DNA from: Methylobacterium dankookense
GTDB taxonomy: Bacteria > Pseudomonadota > Alphaproteobacteria > Rhizobiales > Beijerinckiaceae
DNA length: 64,000 nucleotides
Direction of reading: 5' to 3'
Assembly: GCF_902141855.1 (NCBI RefSeq)
Contig: NZ_CABFVH010000009.1
Coordinates: 62,001-126,000, forward strand
The notes below the pieces were generated by a model, which saw only the letters and a program-made list of their open reading frames with translations, made no database searches and was not told where the DNA came from. A program made the position numbers and the translations under genes. This document shows positions 51,479-58,229 of the stretch, in pieces. The stretch's first letter is position 1; the number at the start of each line of letters is the position of its first letter.

Positions 51479-51665
51479 TCGGATTGCAATATTCCAGGCC
51501 CTCGGCGGCTTCGGGATCGCCGTGAGGCGACCGCATGGATTATTCCCGACAGCCGCGTTCCCGTGTCAGGCATTCAGGGAATGACGATATGAAGGGAATG
51601 AGGCCCACCGGTCTCTTCCCTTGGAAAGCCCGGTCCGCTACATTCCAAGGAACAGAATATTCCGG
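51430..51665. promoter_or_regulatory. Cluster of GGAAT/ATTCC motifs around the repA 3' end
   Basis: GGAAT or ATTCC occurs at 51434, 51441-51448 (GGAATTCC), 51458, 51491, 51542, 51578 (within CATTC-AGG-GAATG), 51595, 51642 and 51659. Two more lie at 49775 and 49784 on the far side of repA. Such density is striking in DNA this GC-rich. It may be a set of binding sites for the neighbouring HARE-HTH protein or for RepA; this is an inference. Confidence 0.45.
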
Positions 51666-51676
51666 AGTCCGGAAGC

Positions 51677-52351
51677 ATGGTTCCCTCGGAAACCGAGATC
51701 GAGGCGCGCCTGGCCGAGCTGCGCCGCCGCCGCGAGGCGATCGACCGCGAGATCGCCGACCACCTGCTCTATCTCGAGCTCGGCCGCCGGCTGCGCGCCG
51801 GCCAGTCGATGGGTGAAGCGGCAGACCCGCCGGCCGACCGGCCAGTGGACCGGCCAACGGATCCGTGGGCGAGCCCCGCATCCGAGCCGGCCGCGCCCCC
51901 GCCGCCCGGGCCCCGAACCTGGTCGGCGCCCGCGGCGCAGCCGCAGGCCGAGGCGCGGGGCGAGACCCACCCGCGGGCTTCCGCGCCCGCCCCTGCCCCG
52001 GACCGGACGCCCTGGCCCACCCCCGGCGCCGCGTCCGGCACAGCCCTGCCGCCGGCCGTGCCCTTCGAGGAGGATCCGGCGGCCGCGCGCCGCTACGGCC
52101 GGGCGCTGGTGGAGGCGGCCCTGGCGGTGCTCACCGAGGCGAACCGGCCGATGCATGCGGGCGAGATCCTGGAGCAGCTCGCGGGCCGCGGCTTCGCGGT
52201 GCCGGGGCAGGATCCGGTGGCGGCCCTCAACACCCGCCTGTGGAAGCGCTCGGGCCCCGGCGGCCCCCTGCGCCGCCTCGGCGACGCCGTCTACGACCGG
52301 GCCGACGGCCCCGGCTCGGCCCCGAGCTTCGGCCTGCCGGACCTGCGCTGA
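51677..52351 (+). CDS. HARE-HTH winged-helix protein with coiled-coil N-terminus
   Basis: The 224-residue protein has three parts. Residues 1-42 form a charged coiled coil (EIEARLAELRRRREAIDREI). Residues 43-130 are a Pro/Ala-rich linker. Residues 135-210 form a winged helix of the HARE-HTH type (ALVEAALAVLTEANRPMHAG, EILEQLAGRGFAVPGQDPVA, ALNTRLWKRSG, RRLGDAVYDR). HARE-HTH domains occur in RpoE-delta, restriction systems and chromatin proteins, and read DNA or RNA polymerase context. A GGAAG site precedes the ATG. It follows repA by 198 bp, across a cluster of GGAAT motifs, so it may be a regulator or accessory factor of that locus. Confidence 0.7.
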   Translation: MVPSETEIEARLAELRRRREAIDREIADHLLYLELGRRLRAGQSMGEAADPPADRPVDRPTDPWASPASEPAAPPPPGPRTWSAPAAQPQAEARGETHPRASAPAPAPDRTPWPTPGAASGTALPPAVPFEEDPAAARRYGRALVEAALAVLTEANRPMHAGEILEQLAGRGFAVPGQDPVAALNTRLWKRSGPGGPLRRLGDAVYDRADGPGSAPSFGLPDLR

Positions 52352-52360
52352 GAACCCGGG

Positions 52361-52467
52361 TTTCCAAAGGGATCATCCCTTTGGTGGGTCCAGGGCAAAG
52401 CCCTGGGGTTTCAGGCCAGGGCTCCGCCCCGATACCCCGCCAAGGGATGATCCCTTTGGGATCCCGG
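52361..52467. repeat. Palindromic repeat, family C copy 4
   Basis: TTTCCAAAGGGATCATCCC starts the element and CCAAGGGATGATCCCTTTGG closes it, so here the ends form one long inverted repeat. CCAGGGCAAAGCCCTGG lies between. It begins nine bases after the HARE-HTH stop. Confidence 0.85.
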
Positions 52468-52541
52468 TTCATGGGACTGCGCGATGGGACCCGGCGGCCC
52501 CGGGCGCGTTGTCCGGCAGGCGGGACGGAGGGACGACGAGG

Positions 52542-52784
52542 ATGACGAAGCTCTTCATCGCGCGGGTGCGGGGTCCCGCCGGCGAGCGGCCGCTCGTGAC
52601 GGTGCGCGCCGCGGCCGAGGGCGAGGCGCGGCTGTTCGTGGAGGCGGCCTATCCGGAGGACGAGGTGCTGGCGGTCGCCGAGCCCGGCGAATGGGTCAGC
52701 ACCACCGATACCGGCACCCAGGCCGGCGACGTGCGCGAGCATCCCGGCACCACCTGGCAGGCGCCGACCACGGGCCTGGGGTAG
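52542..52784 (+). CDS. Hypothetical protein (80 aa)
   Basis: The 80-residue protein, MTKLFIARVRGPAGERPLVT then VRAAAEGEARLFVEAAYPED, has alternating strands and one helix and ends with STTDTGTQAGDVREHPGTTW. A GGAGGGACGACGAGG lies before the ATG. It is probably soluble and single-domain. I do not recognise the family. A YjbR-like gene follows 23 bp later, so the two may be co-transcribed. Confidence 0.6.
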   Translation: MTKLFIARVRGPAGERPLVTVRAAAEGEARLFVEAAYPEDEVLAVAEPGEWVSTTDTGTQAGDVREHPGTTWQAPTTGLG

Positions 52785-52807
52785 GGCTTGGGGTAGGGCC
52801 TGGGCCC

Positions 52808-53164
52808 GTGCCCTGCCTGCCCGAGGACGTGCGCGCGCTGGCGCTGCTGCTGCCGGAGACGGTGGCGGGCGCCCACCAGGGCCATCCGGATTTCCGGGTG
52901 GGCGGCCGGATCTACGCGACCCTCTGGCCTGACGAGGACCGCGTCGTGGTCCGGCTGACGCCGGTGGGTCAGGCTGCCCTGTGCGAGGCGGAGCCCGACG
53001 CCGCCGAGCCGGTCCCGGGCAACTGGGGCGCCCGCGGCTGGACGCGCCTCGATCTCTGGGCGGTGGAGGAGGCGGCCCTGCGCGCCGCCCTCCTCGCGGC
53101 CTGGCGGAACGCGGCGCCGCCCGGCCTTCGCGCCCGCTATGCGGGGCTCGCCGTCGATCCGTGA
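52808..53164 (+). CDS. MmcQ/YjbR-family protein
   Basis: The 118-residue protein has the YjbR/CyaY-like fold pattern: VRALALLLPETVAGAHQGHP, DFRVGGRIYATLWPDEDRVV and VRLTPVGQAALCEAEP, then GWTRLDLWAVEEAALRAALL. YjbR proteins are small, have a fold like type III secretion chaperones and DNA-binding proteins, and have no settled function. GTG 52808 is used; the short spacer before it is made of TGGGGTAGGGC repeats. Confidence 0.78.
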   Translation: MPCLPEDVRALALLLPETVAGAHQGHPDFRVGGRIYATLWPDEDRVVVRLTPVGQAALCEAEPDAAEPVPGNWGARGWTRLDLWAVEEAALRAALLAAWRNAAPPGLRARYAGLAVDP

Positions 53165-53195
53165 GGCGGATCGCGCCCCCGGGCCGCGGGCGGGT

Positions 53196-53909
53196 TCACG
53201 CGATCACGCCGCCGCCATCCACGCGCAGGGTCGAGCCGGTGGCGAACGGCGTCGTGGCGAGGAACAGCACCGCGTTGGCGATGTCCTCCGGCTGCCCGAT
53301 CCGCCGCGCCGGCAGCCGCTCGGCCGTCCTGGCGAACAGGTCCGCCCGGTCGGCCTCCGGCATGCCCGACCAGAGCGGCGTCTCGATCAGGCCGGGCGAG
53401 ACGGTGTTGACCCGCACCGGCGCCAGTTCGAGGGCGAGCCCGCGGGCGAGGCCTTCGAGGGCGGCGTTGATCGCCCCCTGCAGGACGGCGGCGCCCGAGG
53501 GCCGCTCGGCCATGAAGCCCGAGACGAAGGTGAGCGAGCCGCCGGGCAGGATCCGCGCGGCCCGGGCGATCTGATAGGCGCCCCAGAACTTGCTCTCCAT
53601 CGCGGCCCGGGCGGCTGCGAGGGCGAGGCCGCGCACCGGCCCCCGCGCCGTCTCCGCCGCCGTGACGGCGACATGGTCCCAGGGCGCCGCCTCGGCGAAG
53701 GCCTGCTCCACCGCGGCGTTGTCGGTCATGTCGAGCACGAGGCCCTGCGCATCCCCGCCGATCCGCCCGAGGGCGTCGTCGAGCTTCCGCCGGGAGCGGG
53801 AGGCCACCGTGACGCGCGCGCCCGCCCCGGCGGCGGCGACCGCCGTCGCCAGGCCGATGCCGGAACTGCCGCCGACGACGAGGAAGCGCTGGTCCGTCAG
53901 GGATTGCAT
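53196..53909 (-). CDS. SDR-family oxidoreductase lacking the YxxxK pair
   Basis: The 237-residue Rossmann protein has the cofactor motif VVGGSSGIGLATAVAAAGAG and a C-terminal VRVNTVSPGLIETPLWSGMP. At the catalytic site the usual Y-x-x-x-K is replaced: GAAVLQGAINAALEGLARGL, with Gln and Asn at those positions. The Ser in TFVSGFMAERP is kept. This is a divergent SDR branch, which may use another proton donor or act as a binding protein. It shares a strand with a second SDR, and both lie opposite a LysR gene. Confidence 0.82.
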   Translation of the reverse strand: MQSLTDQRFLVVGGSSGIGLATAVAAAGAGARVTVASRSRRKLDDALGRIGGDAQGLVLDMTDNAAVEQAFAEAAPWDHVAVTAAETARGPVRGLALAAARAAMESKFWGAYQIARAARILPGGSLTFVSGFMAERPSGAAVLQGAINAALEGLARGLALELAPVRVNTVSPGLIETPLWSGMPEADRADLFARTAERLPARRIGQPEDIANAVLFLATTPFATGSTLRVDGGGVIA

Positions 53910-54014
53910 GGCGTGTCGTCCTCTTCGAATGCCCATGCCATTTGGTATGCCGCCCGGGCCGGCCCCGCTGCTGAACGGATCCTGCCGGGGCGGAGGTTGT
54001 GCGGGGAGCCGGAT

Positions 54015-54671
54015 TCAGCCGGCGGGCGTGTGGACGGCCTCGACCTCCCAGGCCCCGGCCGGCTGGCCGTGGAGCGCCCAGAAGCGCTCGCCCACCGCCG
54101 CGGCATCGGCGGAGCCCGGCGTCACGAAGCCGGCGACCGTCACGGTGGCGACGTGGATGCCCTGGTCCCGGAAGCTCTCGAACAGGCCGAGCGCCAGGGC
54201 GCGGATGCCGGCCTTGCCGATGCTGAGCGAGAGGTAGTCCGGGTGCGGCTGCAGGCCGAACCCGCCGCCCGTCAGCAGGATCGTGCCCGAGCGGCGCCCG
54301 GCCATCCCGGGCGCCGCCGCCTGCACGGCCGCCAGGGCCCCGCCGATATTGACGGCGAGGTCGCCGTTGAAGCTGTCGCGCGGCTGGTCGGCGAGGGTCG
54401 CCTGCCGCATGGCGGCGGCGTTGTAGTGCAGCACGTCGAGGCCGAAGGCGCGCTCGACGTCCTCGACCAGCCGCGCCACGCTCCCCGGATCGCCCGCATC
54501 CACCGTGCGGGCCTCGGCCGTATGGCCCTTCGCCGCGAGCTGCCGGGCGAGTTCCTGCGTCCGGCCCGCGTCCCGGGCGCTCAGGATCACCCGGAAGCCT
54601 GCGCGGGCGAAGCGCTCGGCGGTCTCCAGCCCCATGCCCGGGCCGGTGCCGATGCTCAGAAACGTCTTCAT
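54015..54671 (-). CDS. SDR-family protein
   Basis: The 218-residue protein has a glycine-rich cofactor loop SIGTGPGMGLETAERFARAG, FRVILSARDAGRTQELARQL and LDVLHYNAAAMRQATLADQP. At the active site, DYLSLSIGKAGIRALALGLF has a Lys, with Tyr six residues before it instead of four, so the catalytic spacing is unusual. An excellent GAGGAG precedes the ATG at 54671. It is divergent from the LysR regulator, which probably controls it. The substrate is unknown. Confidence 0.82.
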   Translation of the reverse strand: MKTFLSIGTGPGMGLETAERFARAGFRVILSARDAGRTQELARQLAAKGHTAEARTVDAGDPGSVARLVEDVERAFGLDVLHYNAAAMRQATLADQPRDSFNGDLAVNIGGALAAVQAAAPGMAGRRSGTILLTGGGFGLQPHPDYLSLSIGKAGIRALALGLFESFRDQGIHVATVTVAGFVTPGSADAAAVGERFWALHGQPAGAWEVEAVHTPAG

Positions 54672-54722
54672 GCTGCCATCTCCTCGACGATGCGATGGCC
54701 CTGAGCTACATCCTGCATAGCG

Positions 54723-54736
54723 CCGGATTAATCCGG
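54723..54736. promoter_or_regulatory. Palindromic operator candidate between SDR and LysR genes
   Basis: CCGGATTAATCCGG is a perfect 14-bp palindrome in the 92-bp divergent spacer. LysR-type regulators often bind such a dyad (T-N11-A type) overlapping both promoters. The position fits autoregulation and control of the SDR gene. Confidence 0.5.
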
Positions 54737-54763
54737 TCGATCTGCATTTGACTCGTGCATGGC

Positions 54764-55687
54764 ATGCAGGAATTCTCGGAGCTCGCCGACCTCGAGGCGC
54801 TGACGACCTTCGTGGCGGTGGCGGAGGCCGGCAGCTTCGCGGCGGCGGCCCGGCTGCTCGGCCGGGACGCCTCCGTCCTGTCGCGGCGCATCGGCCAGCT
54901 CGAACGGCGGCTCGGCGTGCGCCTGCTCTCGCGCACCACGCGGCGTGTCGCCCTGACGGAGGCGGGCGCGCTCTACTGCCGCCGGGTGCAGGGCGTGCTG
55001 GACGAGCTGGCCAATGCCAGCCGCGAGGCCAGCGACTTCGCCGCCACGCCCCAGGGGCTGGTGCGGGTCTCCCTGCCCCTCGCCTTCGGGCGGCAATGGA
55101 TCACGCCCGTGCTGCCGCCCTTCCTCGCCCGGCATCCGCGCATCCGGGTCGAGCTCAGGCTGGCCGACCGTTTCGTGGATCTGGTGGCGGAGGGGTTCGA
55201 CGTGGCGATCCGGGTCGCGGCCGGGCGGCCCCGCGACAGCTCGCTCACGATCCGCAAGCTCGCCGGCTACCGGAACCTGCTCGTGGCCGCGCCGGATTAT
55301 CTCGCCGCGCGGGGCGCGCCGGCGGCGCCCGCCGACCTCGCCGGCCATGCCTGCCTCGGCTTCACCGGCTATGCCGGCTGGCCCGACTGGCCGCTGACGA
55401 AGGCCGATCGCCGCGAGACCGTGCGCCCGGCCTGCGCCCTCGTCGCCGACAGCACCGAGGTCCTGCTCGAGGCCGCGATCGCGGGGGCGGGGATCACCTT
55501 CACGGCCGATTGGCTCGCCGGCCCGGCGCTCCGGTCCGGCCGGCTGGTCGAGGTCCTGCCGGGCTGGAGCGGGCGGGAGAGCGGCGGCGTCTACGCGATC
55601 CTGCCGCCGGGCCGCCTCGTCCCGGCCAAGACGCGCCTGTTCGTCGACGCGGTGGCCCAGGCCGTCAGGGCGGGCTGGGCTCCCTAG
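54764..55687 (+). CDS. LysR-family transcriptional regulator
   Basis: The 307-residue regulator has an N-terminal winged HTH: LADLEALTTFVAVAEAGSFA, AAARLLGRDASVLSRRIGQL, ERRLGVRLLSRTTRRVALTE. The effector domain follows: LVRVSLPLAFGRQWITPVLP, VAEGFDVAIRVAAGRPRDSS and VLLEAAIAGAGITFTADWLA. The length is normal. The start may be ATG 54764 or GTG 54755. It is divergent from the SDR gene, the standard layout for LysR control of an adjacent oxidoreductase. The inducer is unknown. Confidence 0.92.
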   Translation: MQEFSELADLEALTTFVAVAEAGSFAAAARLLGRDASVLSRRIGQLERRLGVRLLSRTTRRVALTEAGALYCRRVQGVLDELANASREASDFAATPQGLVRVSLPLAFGRQWITPVLPPFLARHPRIRVELRLADRFVDLVAEGFDVAIRVAAGRPRDSSLTIRKLAGYRNLLVAAPDYLAARGAPAAPADLAGHACLGFTGYAGWPDWPLTKADRRETVRPACALVADSTEVLLEAAIAGAGITFTADWLAGPALRSGRLVEVLPGWSGRESGGVYAILPPGRLVPAKTRLFVDAVAQAVRAGWAP

Positions 55688-55697
55688 CGCTGGCTTT

Positions 55698-55801
55698 TAG
55701 AGCGCTCTTAAGCCGAAGGGGATGCCGGTTCGGCGAAAGAGAGCGCGTCAAAACAATGACTTGGAGCCGTTTCCGATGGCAGCGCGATCGGGAACGGCTC
55801 T
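55698..55801. repeat. Bipartite palindromic repeat, family A copy 5 (inverted)
   Basis: TTAGAGCGCTCTTAAGCCGA starts the element and GCGATCGGGAACGGCTCT ends it, in the orientation of copy 3. It begins 11 bases after the LysR stop and precedes the DUF1275 gene. Confidence 0.8.
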
Positions 55802-55921
55802 CGCAACGATACCGGTTTCGGCATGCCGGCGGACGCTCCCGGCCTCTTGGATGCGGCGCGCCCTTGACGGCCGCGCCGGCCCGTGGATCCGCTCGGGGAA
55901 ACAGGGCAGGGGGGCGCCACG

Positions 55922-56617
55922 ATGGCCGGAGAGACGTCCGGAGAGATCCCGCGCGGGTTCGGCCCCGCGCTCGGCTTCGTGGCCGGCTTCGTGGATGCGG
56001 CCGGGTTCGTGGCTTTGTCGGGGCTGTTCGCCGCGCATGTCACCGGCAACTTCGTGATGATCGGAGCCGGGCTCGTGAGCCACGAGACCGCCGGGGTGGT
56101 GGCCAAGCTGATGGCGCTGCCCGTCTTCGTGCTCGCGGTGGCTGGCACCCGCCTCCTCGCCCGCGCCCTGGAGCGGCGGGGCCGCGCGCCGCTGCCCTGG
56201 CTCCTCGCGGCGGAGGCGCTGCTGCTCGCGGGCTTCACCGGCTTCGGCGCCGCCCTGGCGCCGCTCGGCGATCCCGACGGGCCGGCCGCCCTCCTCGTCG
56301 GCATGCTCGCGGTGGCCGCGATGGGCGTGCAGAACGCCCTCGGCCGGCTCTGCCTGCCGCAGCTCGCCCCGACCACGGTGATGACCGTCAACGTCACGCA
56401 AGGGGTGCTCGACGCCCTCGACCTCGCCCGCGGGCTCCCCGGCGATCACCCCGCCCGGGGCCGGTTCGCGCGGATCCTGCCGGCCCTCGCCGCCTTCGCG
56501 GCGGGCGCGCTCGCGGGCGCCCTCGGCGTGGCGCTCTGCGCCTTCTGGTGCGGGGCGCTGCCGGCCCTGATCCTGGCCGGACTCGCCCTGCGCACCGGAT
56601 CTAAGTCATTGTCTTGA
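55922..56617 (+). CDS. DUF1275 (YoaK-like) membrane protein
   Basis: The 231-residue protein has five to six helices, including [60 protein letters not shown] and [20 protein letters not shown]. The family motif GFVDAAGF...HVTGN is clear, as are MGVQNALGR and [10 protein letters not shown]. The role of DUF1275 is unknown; a transport-like function is proposed. The C-terminal residues GSKSLS and the TGA stop come from the left part of a family A repeat, so the tail is probably a late replacement. Confidence 0.88.
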   Translation: MAGETSGEIPRGFGPALGFVAGFVDAAGFVALSGLFAAHVTGNFVMIGAGLVSHETAGVVAKLMALPVFVLAVAGTRLLARALERRGRAPLPWLLAAEALLLAGFTGFGAALAPLGDPDGPAALLVGMLAVAAMGVQNALGRLCLPQLAPTTVMTVNVTQGVLDALDLARGLPGDHPARGRFARILPALAAFAAGALAGALGVALCAFWCGALPALILAGLALRTGSKSLS

Positions 56618-56667
56618 CGCGCTCTCTTGCGCCGAACCGGCATCCCCTTCGGCGGAGAGCGCTCTAG
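56601..56667. repeat. Family A repeat, half element (copy 6)
   Basis: Only the second module is present: GACGCGCTCTCTTGCGCCGA to GGCGGAGAGCGCTCTAG. It lies between convergent genes. The TGA of the DUF1275 gene (56615-56617) and the TAG of the H1-like gene (complement of 56664-56666) are both inside it. Confidence 0.85.
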
Positions 56668-57284
56668 AGGGGCCGCACCTCGCCGGGCTTGAGCTTGAGC
56701 CGGCGCACCATGTCCCGCGAGAGGCCGCCGGCCAGCTCCGGGCCGCCGTCGCCGGGCTGGAGGATGGCCTGCGCCGCCGCCAGGGCCTCCGCCTCGCCCG
56801 AGGCCGCCACCGCATAGACCCGCGGCGGCTCCGGCTCCTGCGGGATCGCCACGAGATAGGCGTGCCGCTTGGACGCCCCGGCGCCCGGGAGCCGGGCGGG
56901 GGCGCTCTTCGCGCCGGCGGCCTTGGCGGCGGCACTCTTGGCAGCACTCTTGGCGGCACTCTTGGCAGCGTCCTTGCCGGAAGCCCCTTTGGCGGCGGGC
57001 TTCTTCGCGGCCGCCGCCTTCCTGGTCGCGGGCTTCCCGGCCGGGGGCTTCTTGGAGGCGGCCTTCTGCGCCGCGGCCTTCTTGGCTGCCGGCTTCCGGG
57101 TTGCCGCTTTCTTGGGTGCCGCTTTCTTGGGTGCCGTTTTCTTGGGTGCCGCTTTCTTGGCCGTCGATTTTCCGGCAGCCGCCTTCCGGCCCGCCGGCTT
57201 CTTCGCGGCGGGGGGCTCTGCGGCGGGGATCTCCGGGTCCGGAAGCCCGGACTTCGCGATCTTGAGGGCGGCTTTCGCTGGCAC
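56664..57284 (-). CDS. Histone H1-like Lys/Ala-rich protein
   Basis: The 206-residue protein has about 110 residues of Lys/Ala/Pro repeats ([20 protein letters not shown] and similar). They resemble eukaryotic H1 tails and bacterial AlgP/Hc1-type proteins that condense DNA. The last 70 residues are different: [40 protein letters not shown] and [18 protein letters not shown]. They suggest a small folded domain. The repeats are encoded by a tandem 15-bp unit near 57105-57165, so length may vary between strains. The stop codon is within a family A repeat. Confidence 0.75.
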   Translation of the reverse strand: MPAKAALKIAKSGLPDPEIPAAEPPAAKKPAGRKAAAGKSTAKKAAPKKTAPKKAAPKKAATRKPAAKKAAAQKAASKKPPAGKPATRKAAAAKKPAAKGASGKDAAKSAAKSAAKSAAAKAAGAKSAPARLPGAGASKRHAYLVAIPQEPEPPRVYAVAASGEAEALAAAQAILQPGDGGPELAGGLSRDMVRRLKLKPGEVRPL

Positions 57285-57662
57285 GTCTGGCGCGGGTCTC
57301 GTCGTCGCACGGCGTGGTGCGGGCTGCGGGGGCCTGCCGGATCATCCCGCGTGACGGGCGCGGCCGACCGAATCCCGTGGTCCGCCAACCGGACCGGGCG
57401 GGCATGGTTCCGTCTATGGTTAGCCGGCACTAGATATGCAATATCCCACGGGTTGCGACGGACCGTGCCGCAACGCCGCGGGGACTGGCGCCTCGGGGCG
57501 TTTCGTGTATGGTGCGCGCGGCCTCGACCCGGCGACGGGCGGGGCTTGACCCGCTTGGGGACAAGACCGTGCTGGACGACATCCCGGCACCGGCCCGCCC
57601 CAGGCCCGAACGGCGCGGAGCCTCGAGGCCCGCCCCAGACCCCTCATCAGAAGGCAGTTGCG
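57285..57662. other. Intergenic region before rpsO
   Basis: About 378 bp separate the divergent H1-like and rpsO genes. An AT-richer patch at 57415-57450 (TAGATATGCAATATCCC) could belong to a promoter. No repeat or RNA gene was noticed. A long in-frame upstream extension of rpsO is not credible given the fixed S15 start. Confidence 0.45.
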
Positions 57663-57932
57663 ATGTCGATCACGGCAGAGCGCAAGACCGCGCTCATCAA
57701 GGAATACCGCGCGGATCCCAAGGACACCGGCTCGCCGGAGGTCCAGGTGGCGATCCTCACCGAGCGGATCGCGAACCTCACCCAGCATTTCAAGACCCAC
57801 GGCAAGGACAACCATTCCCGCCGCGGCCTCCTGAAGCTGGTCTCGTCGCGCCGCTCGCTGCTCGACTACGTCAAGCGCAAGGACGAGGCCCGCTACCGCG
57901 CCCTCATCGAGCGCCTCGGCATCCGCCGCTGA
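57663..57932 (+). CDS. rpsO: 30S ribosomal protein S15
   Basis: The 89-residue protein has the usual S15 length. It reads [60 protein letters not shown] and ends [10 protein letters not shown]15 nucleates the central domain of 16S rRNA. In E. coli it represses its own translation and is co-transcribed with pnp; the same order is kept here, with two strong hairpins between. Confidence 0.97.
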   Translation: MSITAERKTALIKEYRADPKDTGSPEVQVAILTERIANLTQHFKTHGKDNHSRRGLLKLVSSRRSLLDYVKRKDEARYRALIERLGIRR

Positions 57933-57942
57933 TTTTTTTCGA

Positions 57943-57975
57943 CCGGGGCGCGGCATCTTCGGAGACGCGCCCCGG
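57943..57975 (+). promoter_or_regulatory. rpsO-pnp intercistronic hairpin 1
   Basis: CCGGGGCGCG and CGCGCCCCGG form a perfect 10-bp stem with a 13-nt loop. A T-run (57933-57939) precedes rather than follows it, so it is more likely a processing or decay-blocking hairpin than a terminator. Confidence 0.6.
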
Positions 57976-58036
57976 CCCCGACGGCCGTCTCGGTCGTCGC
58001 AAGCGCGACCGCGCGCCGCCGTCCATGCGGCGGACG

Positions 58037-58062
58037 CCCGCGATGCCTTCAGGCGTCGCGGG
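58037..58062 (+). promoter_or_regulatory. rpsO-pnp intercistronic hairpin 2
   Basis: CCCGCGATGCC-TTCA-GGCGTCGCGGG is an 11-bp stem with one G-T pair and a stable tetraloop, 167 bp before the pnp start. In E. coli the comparable leader hairpin is cut by RNase III and mediates PNPase autoregulation. The same role here is inferred. Confidence 0.55.
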
Positions 58063-58229
58063 CAACCAGGAAAGACCATGGGGCGACTTCGAGGCGCCAT
58101 GTGCCGGGGACAGGATCGCCGGACGCTTCACGGGAAGCGTCCCGCCGTCTTGCCCCTGGCGGCGCCGGGTTCGCCCGGCCCGCGGCCGGCAGGGGCCGCC
58201 CGCGGGATATGCTGAAGGGACATAGACAC

